A program made the translations under genes and the position numbers. A stretch of DNA of 64,000 bases from Arthrobacter sp. Soc17.1.1.1 (GTDB taxonomy: Bacteria; Actinomycetota; Actinomycetes; Actinomycetales; Micrococcaceae), in the NCBI RefSeq assembly GCF_036867195.1, contig NZ_JBAJII010000001.1:434001-498000 (forward strand). Reading direction: 5' to 3'. Under the pieces are notes generated by a model. The model saw only the letters and a program-made list of their open reading frames with translations, searched no databases and had not been told where the DNA came from. Shown here in pieces: positions 58,960-64,000 of the stretch; position 1 is the first letter of the stretch, and each line of letters begins with the position of its first letter.

Positions 58960-58985
58960 GAAGAGGGACCTTCGGGTCCCTCTTC
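58960..58985 (+). terminator. Terminator after carD
   Basis: GAAGAGGGACC (58960-58970) pairs perfectly with GGTCCCTCTTC (58975-58985) around the stable tetraloop TTCG, 17 bases past the stop. It is followed by TGCGTTGTCC. Confidence 0.85.
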
Positions 58986-59012
58986 TGCGTTGTCCTGGCA
59001 TAGGGTGACGGG

Positions 59013-59759
59013 ATGTCCGAGAAGCAGCAGGTCGTCCCCACGGTCGGTGTCGTGGTGGTCGCCGCAGGATCCGGGCAGCGGCTGGGCCTGGGCATCCCCA
59101 AGGCCCGCGTCCTGTGCGCCGGGCGCACCCTCCTCGAACACTCCCTCGACGCCGTGATCGCGGCGGGTATCGCGAGCCATGTCGTCGTGGTCCTCCCGCA
59201 GGACGACGCCGTGCTCTCCTCGGTGGTCGCCGCCGCGGGCCGTTCCGGCGGAGCGGCCGTCACCGCGGTGCCCGGTGGCTCGACCCGGACGGATTCGGTC
59301 CGGGCCGGTCTCGATGCGCTGCCGGCGTCGATCGCCGTCGTCCTCGTCCACGACGCCGCGCGGGCCCTCACGCCACCGGACGTGTTCCGGCGCGTCGCCG
59401 CGGCGGTCGCGGCCGGCGCGCCCGCGGTCATCCCCGTGCTGCCGGTCGTCGACACGGTGAAGGTGGTGGACGGCGACGTGGTCACCGCGACCCCGGATCG
59501 CGGCGGCCTCCGTGCCGTGCAGACACCCCAGGGCTTCGACGCCGTGACCCTCCGCGCCGCGCACGCCGCCGTCGGTGCGGCCGGTCCGACGGTCACGGAC
59601 GACGCCATGTTGATGGAGGCGCACGGTGCCACGGTGCGCGTGGTCGACGGCGACGCCCTCGCCTTCAAGGTCACCACGCCGCTGGACCTCGTCATCGCCG
59701 AGGCGGTCCTCGCCCGGGTGCCCGTCGACGCCACCTCCCTCCCGCACGTCGCGGGCTGA
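59013..59759 (+). CDS. ispD: 2-C-methyl-D-erythritol 4-phosphate cytidylyltransferase
   Basis: A 248-residue enzyme of the MEP isoprenoid pathway: nucleotide-binding [54 protein letters not shown] and the C-terminal [20 protein letters not shown], the IspD signatures. It makes CDP-ME from MEP and CTP. It sits just upstream of ispF, the usual pair. Confidence 0.96.
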   Translation: MSEKQQVVPTVGVVVVAAGSGQRLGLGIPKARVLCAGRTLLEHSLDAVIAAGIASHVVVVLPQDDAVLSSVVAAAGRSGGAAVTAVPGGSTRTDSVRAGLDALPASIAVVLVHDAARALTPPDVFRRVAAAVAAGAPAVIPVLPVVDTVKVVDGDVVTATPDRGGLRAVQTPQGFDAVTLRAAHAAVGAAGPTVTDDAMLMEAHGATVRVVDGDALAFKVTTPLDLVIAEAVLARVPVDATSLPHVAG

Positions 59760-59787
59760 CCGATATCCACCAGCAGCAGGAGCAGCC

Positions 59788-60291
59788 GTGTACCTGAGCG
59801 AGCACACCCACCTTCCCCGCACGGGCATCGGCGTCGACGTCCACGCCTACGCCCCCGCCGATGCGCCCGCCCCGCTGTGGCTCGCGGGTCTGCTGTGGGA
59901 GGGGGAACGGGGCCTGTCCGGGCACTCCGACGGCGACGCCGTCGCCCACGCAGCGGCCGACGCCCTCTTCTCCGCCGCCGGTGTCGGCGACCTCGGCACC
60001 CACTTCGGCACGGACCGCCCCGAATACGCCGGCGCCTCCGGGCACACCCTGCTCGCCGCGGCCGCCGCGATCGTCCGCGAGGCCGGGTTCGACATCGGCA
60101 ACATCGCCGTGCAGCTCATCGGGAACCGGCCGAAGTTCGCGCCGCGCCGGGCGGAGGCGGAGGCGGTCCTCTCCGACGCCGCACAGGCACCCGTCAGCAT
60201 CTCGGCGACCACCACGGACGGGCTGGGCCTGACCGGCAGGGGAGAGGGCGTCGCGGCCATCGCGACCGCCGTCCTCGTACGCTCCCGCTGA
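59788..60291 (+). CDS. ispF: 2-C-methyl-D-erythritol 2,4-cyclodiphosphate synthase
   Basis: A 167-residue MEP-pathway enzyme: metal ligands in [30 protein letters not shown], and [18 protein letters not shown] with [19 protein letters not shown] at the C-terminus. It cyclises CDP-MEP to MEcPP. The GTG at 59788 has AGGAG five bases upstream. It is 28 bases after ispD. Confidence 0.96.
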   Translation: MYLSEHTHLPRTGIGVDVHAYAPADAPAPLWLAGLLWEGERGLSGHSDGDAVAHAAADALFSAAGVGDLGTHFGTDRPEYAGASGHTLLAAAAAIVREAGFDIGNIAVQLIGNRPKFAPRRAEAEAVLSDAAQAPVSISATTTDGLGLTGRGEGVAAIATAVLVRSR

Positions 60292-60347
60292 CGCACAATC
60301 CCCGCGACGCCGCAGGGACGTGCGGTGCCGCCGGGTAATCTGGACCG

Positions 60348-61814
60348 GTGAGCCTGCGATTCTATGACACCGCCCGCGCCGAGGTGCGCCCCTTCGAACC
60401 CCTCGAACCGGGCAGGGCGAGTCTCTACTACTGCGGTGCCACGGTGCAGGGCATGCCCCATGTGGGCCACGTCCGCTCGGCGATCGCGTTCGATCAGCTC
60501 ACGCGGTGGCTCGAGGCGCGGGACCTCCGCGTCACGGTGGTGCGGAACGTCACCGACATCGACGACAAGATCCTGGCCAAGTCGCAGGACTCCTTCCGCG
60601 ACGGTGCCGGCGCCGAGGACCCGTCGGTGGTGCCCGAGGAGCAGTGGTGGGCCCTCGCCTACCGGTTCGAGCGCGCGTTCGACGACGCCTACACGGCGCT
60701 CGGTGTGCGCCCTCCGACCTACGAGCCGCGCGCCACCGGGCACATCCCCGAGATGCACGCGCTCATCCAGCGGCTCATCGACCGCGGCCATGCCTACCCG
60801 GCGCCGGACGGCTCGGGCGACGTCTACTTCGACGTGCGGTCCTGGCCCGCCTACGGCAGCCTCACCCGGCAGGACATCGACGACATGCAGGCCGCGCCCG
60901 ACGCCGACCCGCGCGGCAAGCGCGACCCCCGCGACTTCGCCCTGTGGAAGGGCTCGAAGGACACCGACCCCGCGAGCGCGTCCTGGTCGAGCCCGTGGGG
61001 GACGGGGCGGCCCGGCTGGCACCTCGAGTGCTCCAGCATGGTCACGAAGTACCTCGGCACGGAGTTCGACATCCACGGCGGGGGCCTCGACCTGCGCTTC
61101 CCGCACCACGAGAACGAGATGGCCCAGTCGCAGGCCGCGGGCCACGCGTTCGCCCGGTTCTGGATGCACAACGGCATGGTCACCTACGGCGGCGAGAAGA
61201 TGTCGAAGTCGATCGGCAACACCGTCAGCCCGCAGGAGATGATCGACGCCGCCGGGCCCCGCGTGGTGCGCTACTACCTCGGCCAGGCCCACTACCGGTC
61301 GGTGCTCGACTACCGCGAGACGTCCCTGCAGGAGGCGGCGTCGGCGGTGGCGCGCATCGACGGTTTCATCGCCAAGGCCTCCGTGCGTGTCGGCGCCCCG
61401 GCCCGGCGCCCCGTCCGTGCCGCCGACCTCCCCGAGGGCTTCGCGGCCGCCATGGACGACGACCTCAACGTCCCCCAGGCACTCGCGGTCCTCCATACCA
61501 CGGTGCGCAGCGGCAACACGGCGCTGGCGGCGGGCGACGACGACGCCGTCCGGGCGGACCTCGCCGCGGTCGCCGCGATGACCGCCGTCCTCGGACTGGA
61601 CGACGCGGGGACCGCCACGTCCGGCACCGTTGCCGACGCCGCGGCCACGAGGGCCCTCGATGCACTGGTCGGTGCGCGGATCGCCGAACGGACCGCTGCC
61701 CGGTCCGACCGCGACTGGGCCCGGGCGGACGCCATCAGGGACGCGCTGGCCGCCGCCGGGATCGTCCTCGAGGACGCGGCCGACGGCGTCCGCTGGTCCC
61801 TCGCCAAGGGCTGA
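60348..61814 (+). CDS. cysS: Cysteinyl-tRNA synthetase
   Basis: A 488-residue class I synthetase with [20 protein letters not shown] (HIGH-type motif HVGH and a zinc-binding Cys), [14 protein letters not shown], zinc-site [15 protein letters not shown] and [20 protein letters not shown], and the KMSKS loop [16 protein letters not shown]. The length is that of CysS rather than the shorter MshC paralogue. It starts with GTG. Confidence 0.96.
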   Translation: MSLRFYDTARAEVRPFEPLEPGRASLYYCGATVQGMPHVGHVRSAIAFDQLTRWLEARDLRVTVVRNVTDIDDKILAKSQDSFRDGAGAEDPSVVPEEQWWALAYRFERAFDDAYTALGVRPPTYEPRATGHIPEMHALIQRLIDRGHAYPAPDGSGDVYFDVRSWPAYGSLTRQDIDDMQAAPDADPRGKRDPRDFALWKGSKDTDPASASWSSPWGTGRPGWHLECSSMVTKYLGTEFDIHGGGLDLRFPHHENEMAQSQAAGHAFARFWMHNGMVTYGGEKMSKSIGNTVSPQEMIDAAGPRVVRYYLGQAHYRSVLDYRETSLQEAASAVARIDGFIAKASVRVGAPARRPVRAADLPEGFAAAMDDDLNVPQALAVLHTTVRSGNTALAAGDDDAVRADLAAVAAMTAVLGLDDAGTATSGTVADAAATRALDALVGARIAERTAARSDRDWARADAIRDALAAAGIVLEDAADGVRWSLAKG

Positions 61815-61936
61815 CCGGCCCGGTGCACGTGCCCTCGCGGCCCGTACGGGCGGCCCGGCGGGAGCACGTGCGGGCCCACCTGCCCGGCTCCGCGTAAACT
61901 GGAGGCGATTCTTCCTCTATATAAAGGTGTTCTTCC

Positions 61937-62920
61937 ATGGCCAGTCACGGACGTCCAGGCGCGGTTCGCAAAACGAAAAAGGGCCCCACCATCGGCACCG
62001 GCGGCCACGGACGCAAGTCGCTCGAGGGGAAGGGCCCCACGCCGAAGGCGGAGGACCGCCCCTACCACAAGGCGTACAAGAGCAAGGAGCTCGCGGAGCG
62101 TGCGGCAGCGAAGCGGGAGGGCGGCAAGGGCGCCGGCACCGGCCGCACCCGCGGGAAGGCCGCCGAGGAGGTCGTCACCGGCCGCAACTCCGTGGTGGAG
62201 GCGCTCCGCGCCGGCATCCCGGCGAAGGCCCTCCACGTCGCCATCCGCATCGAGATGGACGACCGCGTGCGGGAGTCCCTGAAGATGGCCGCCGAACGCG
62301 GCATCCCCGTGATGGAGACCGGCAAGCCCGAACTCGACCGCATGACGGACGGCGCGGTGCACCAGGGGCTCATGCTGCAGATCCCGCCGTACGAGTACGC
62401 GGACGCACTGGACCTCGCGGACGAGACCATCGAGCGGTTCCGGCGCGGGCACATCGGCAACGCCCCGCTCTTCGTGGCACTGGACGGCATCACCGACCCC
62501 CGCAACCTGGGAGCGATCATCCGCTCCGCCTCGGCGTTCAGCAGCCACGGCGTCATCGTGCCCGAGCGCCGCTCGGTGGGCGTGACGGCGTCGGCGTGGA
62601 AAACCAGTGCCGGAGCCGCCGTGCGCGTGCCCGTGGCCCGGGTCGGCAACCTCAACGCGGCGCTGAAGGCCTTCAAGCAGAAGGGCATCTTCGTCCTCGG
62701 GCTCGACGGCGACGGCGACGTGTCGCTGCCGGAACTGTCCCTCGGCCGTGATCCCATCTGCATCGTCGTCGGCTCGGAGGGCAAGGGCCTCTCCCGGCTC
62801 GTCCGCGAGAACTGCGACCAGATCGTGTCCATCCCCATCGATTCCGCCATGGAGTCGCTGAACGCGTCGATGGCGGTGGGAATCACGCTCTACGAGGTGT
62901 CCCGCCAGCGCTCCGCCTGA
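61937..62920 (+). CDS. rlmB: 23S rRNA 2'-O-methyltransferase RlmB (SpoU/TrmH family)
   Basis: A 327-residue protein. A basic, Gly/Lys-rich N-terminal extension of about 75 residues is followed by the substrate-binding domain (VTGRNSVVEALRAGIPAKAL) and the SPOUT methyltransferase with motif 1 ITDPRNLGAIIRSASAF, motif 2 CIVVGSEGKGLSRLV and motif 3 IPIDSAMESLNASMAVGI. It methylates the ribose of a 23S rRNA guanosine. A Shine-Dalgarno-like AAAGGTG lies eight bases upstream of the ATG. Confidence 0.93.
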   Translation: MASHGRPGAVRKTKKGPTIGTGGHGRKSLEGKGPTPKAEDRPYHKAYKSKELAERAAAKREGGKGAGTGRTRGKAAEEVVTGRNSVVEALRAGIPAKALHVAIRIEMDDRVRESLKMAAERGIPVMETGKPELDRMTDGAVHQGLMLQIPPYEYADALDLADETIERFRRGHIGNAPLFVALDGITDPRNLGAIIRSASAFSSHGVIVPERRSVGVTASAWKTSAGAAVRVPVARVGNLNAALKAFKQKGIFVLGLDGDGDVSLPELSLGRDPICIVVGSEGKGLSRLVRENCDQIVSIPIDSAMESLNASMAVGITLYEVSRQRSA

Positions 62921-62928
62921 TCCCGCAC

Positions 62929-64000
62929 ATGACGAACCCCGCACCCCTGACGCGCGCCTCCCGCGAGTTCCCGCTCGGACTCCACCCCGCCCGGGGGGCG
63001 TGGGGTGCGGACGCGCACGCCAATGCGGCGGTCTGGGCGCCGGGCATCGCCTCCATGGACGTGCACTGGCGCCGGGCGGACGGCACGTGGACGTCGGAGA
63101 CCCTGGTGGGGCTCGACGGCGGCGTCCACCACGGCCTGGTGGGCCCGGTCCCACCCGGCGCCCTCTACGCGTTCTGGCCCACGGGCAAGGACCTGCCGGG
63201 CGCCGTGGGCGAGGCGCAGCTGCTTCTCGACCCGTACGCGCGGGCCATCGAGACGATCCCTCTCGACCCCGGGCCGGCGGAGACACCGTCGCGTTCCTAC
63301 TACTCCGTGTTCCTCGAGCACACCTTCGACTGGGGCACGAGCGAACGGCCCCTGACGCCGTGGCGTGACACCGTGGTGTACGAGGCGCACGTGAAGGGCC
63401 TCACGAAGCTCCACCCCGACGTGCCCGAGCGCCTCCGGGGGACCTACGCGGGCCTCGCCCACCCGGTCATGATCGCCCACCTGCGCGACCTCGGGGTGAC
63501 GGCCGTGCAGCTGCTCCCCGTGCACTCCCACATCGACGAACCGCATCTCGAGCCCCTGGGCCTCGGCAACTACTGGGGCTACAACACGCTCGGCTTCTTC
63601 GCGGCCCACACGGACTACGCCACCGTGGAAGCGCGGGCCGCGGGACCGACTGCCGTCCTCGACGAGTTCAAGGGCATGGTCCGGGCGCTCCACGAGGCGG
63701 GCCTCGAGGTGATCCTCGACGTCGTCTACAACCACACCGCCGAAGGAGAACAGCACCGCCCGGCACTGTGCTGGCGCGGGCTCGGGGATGCCGACTACTA
63801 CCGCCACGACACCACCGGGCGGTACGTCGACACCACCGGGTGCGGCAACACGCTCGATTTCTCCCAGCCCCGCGTCGTCGAGTTCGCGCTCGACTCGCTG
63901 CGCTACTGGGTGGAGGAGTTCAAGATCGACGGCTTCCGGTTCGACCTCGCCGTGAGCCTCGGCCGCGACGAGCACAACGCGTTCACGCAGCGACACCCCT
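62929..64000 (+). CDS. glgX: Glycogen debranching enzyme GlgX-like (partial, C-terminus off the right edge)
   Basis: The first 357 residues of a GH13 enzyme. A carbohydrate-binding N-terminal module (LGLHPARGAWGADAHANAAV and WAPGIASMDVHWRRADGTW) leads into the barrel with EAHVKGLTKLHPDVPERLRG, QLLPVHSHIDEPHLEPLGL, ILDVVYNHTAEGEQHRPAL and the catalytic Asp in KIDGFRFDLAVSLGRD. The GLT/K and VYNHTAEG motifs are typical of GlgX/isoamylases. It probably removes alpha-1,6 branches from glycogen. It starts eight bases after the rlmB stop and is open at base 64000. Confidence 0.9.
   Translation, partial: MTNPAPLTRASREFPLGLHPARGAWGADAHANAAVWAPGIASMDVHWRRADGTWTSETLVGLDGGVHHGLVGPVPPGALYAFWPTGKDLPGAVGEAQLLLDPYARAIETIPLDPGPAETPSRSYYSVFLEHTFDWGTSERPLTPWRDTVVYEAHVKGLTKLHPDVPERLRGTYAGLAHPVMIAHLRDLGVTAVQLLPVHSHIDEPHLEPLGLGNYWGYNTLGFFAAHTDYATVEARAAGPTAVLDEFKGMVRALHEAGLEVILDVVYNHTAEGEQHRPALCWRGLGDADYYRHDTTGRYVDTTGCGNTLDFSQPRVVEFALDSLRYWVEEFKIDGFRFDLAVSLGRDEHNAFTQRHP

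Noticed and set aside
1..64000. CRISPR arrays, insertion sequences, rRNA genes, prophage or integrase genes
   Set aside because: No regularly spaced direct repeats, transposase or integrase reading frames, or rRNA sequence were seen.

Overview
The window is about 70% G+C, densely packed, and reads as the chromosome of a motile high-GC actinobacterium. The best guess is Micrococcaceae, Arthrobacter-like. The supporting genes are carD, the proteasome activator bpa, senX3-regX3-phoU, DUF2516, Gpm next to phoU, and carD-ispD-ispF-cysS-rlmB-glgX in the usual actinobacterial order. GTG and TTG starts are common, many genes overlap at ATGA or GTGA junctions, and no intergenic gap exceeds 300 bases.

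Layout. Positions 1-13.3 kb hold housekeeping and envelope genes: a septum-formation lipoprotein (cut by the left edge), tRNA-Ser(UGA), a quinone oxidoreductase, a FUSC membrane protein, the CstA/YbdD transporter pair, an ABC exporter divergent from a DesK/LuxR-type two-component system, the proteasome activator Bpa, a sigma-like/transmembrane fusion protein and an aldo/keto reductase. Positions 13.4-46.6 kb form one large flagellar locus. Minus-strand flgN-flgK-flgL-fliW, a phosphoglycerol-transferase-like gene and a GGDEF-EAL gene face plus-strand fliC-fliD-fliS-(fliT-like), flgB-flgC-fliE-fliF-fliG-fliH-fliI-fliJ-NlpC/P60-fliK-flgD-flgE, then a map/xre insertion, then flbD-motA-motB and fliM-fliN-fliO-fliP-fliQ-fliR-flhB-flhA-flhF-like-csrA. 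Positions 46.6-58 kb hold tRNA-Thr(CGU), a HAD hydrolase, a lipoprotein peptidase, holB-tmk, a Cys/Met-type PLP enzyme, gpm and phoU/senX3-regX3. Positions 58-64 kb hold a lipoprotein, carD, ispD-ispF, cysS, rlmB and the start of a glycogen-debranching gene cut by the right edge.

The flagellar genes encode the MS ring, C ring, export gate, proximal rod, hook, junction, cap, filament, stator and chaperones. They appear to be wired by two visible layers. First, four sites of the form T(A/T)AC-N16/17-CCGATAG, close to the sigma-28 consensus, precede flgN, fliC, flgB and fliM. Second, csrA and fliW are both present, and the fliC leader carries a GC-rich hairpin whose six-base loop is AUGGAU, with a second GGA in the Shine-Dalgarno. 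That is the layout expected for CsrA/FliW control of flagellin. The flgB leader shows a similar arrangement. Two 11-bp-phased PHO-box-like repeats occur, one between phoU and senX3 and one upstream of the phosphoglycerol-transferase-like gene inside the flagellar locus.
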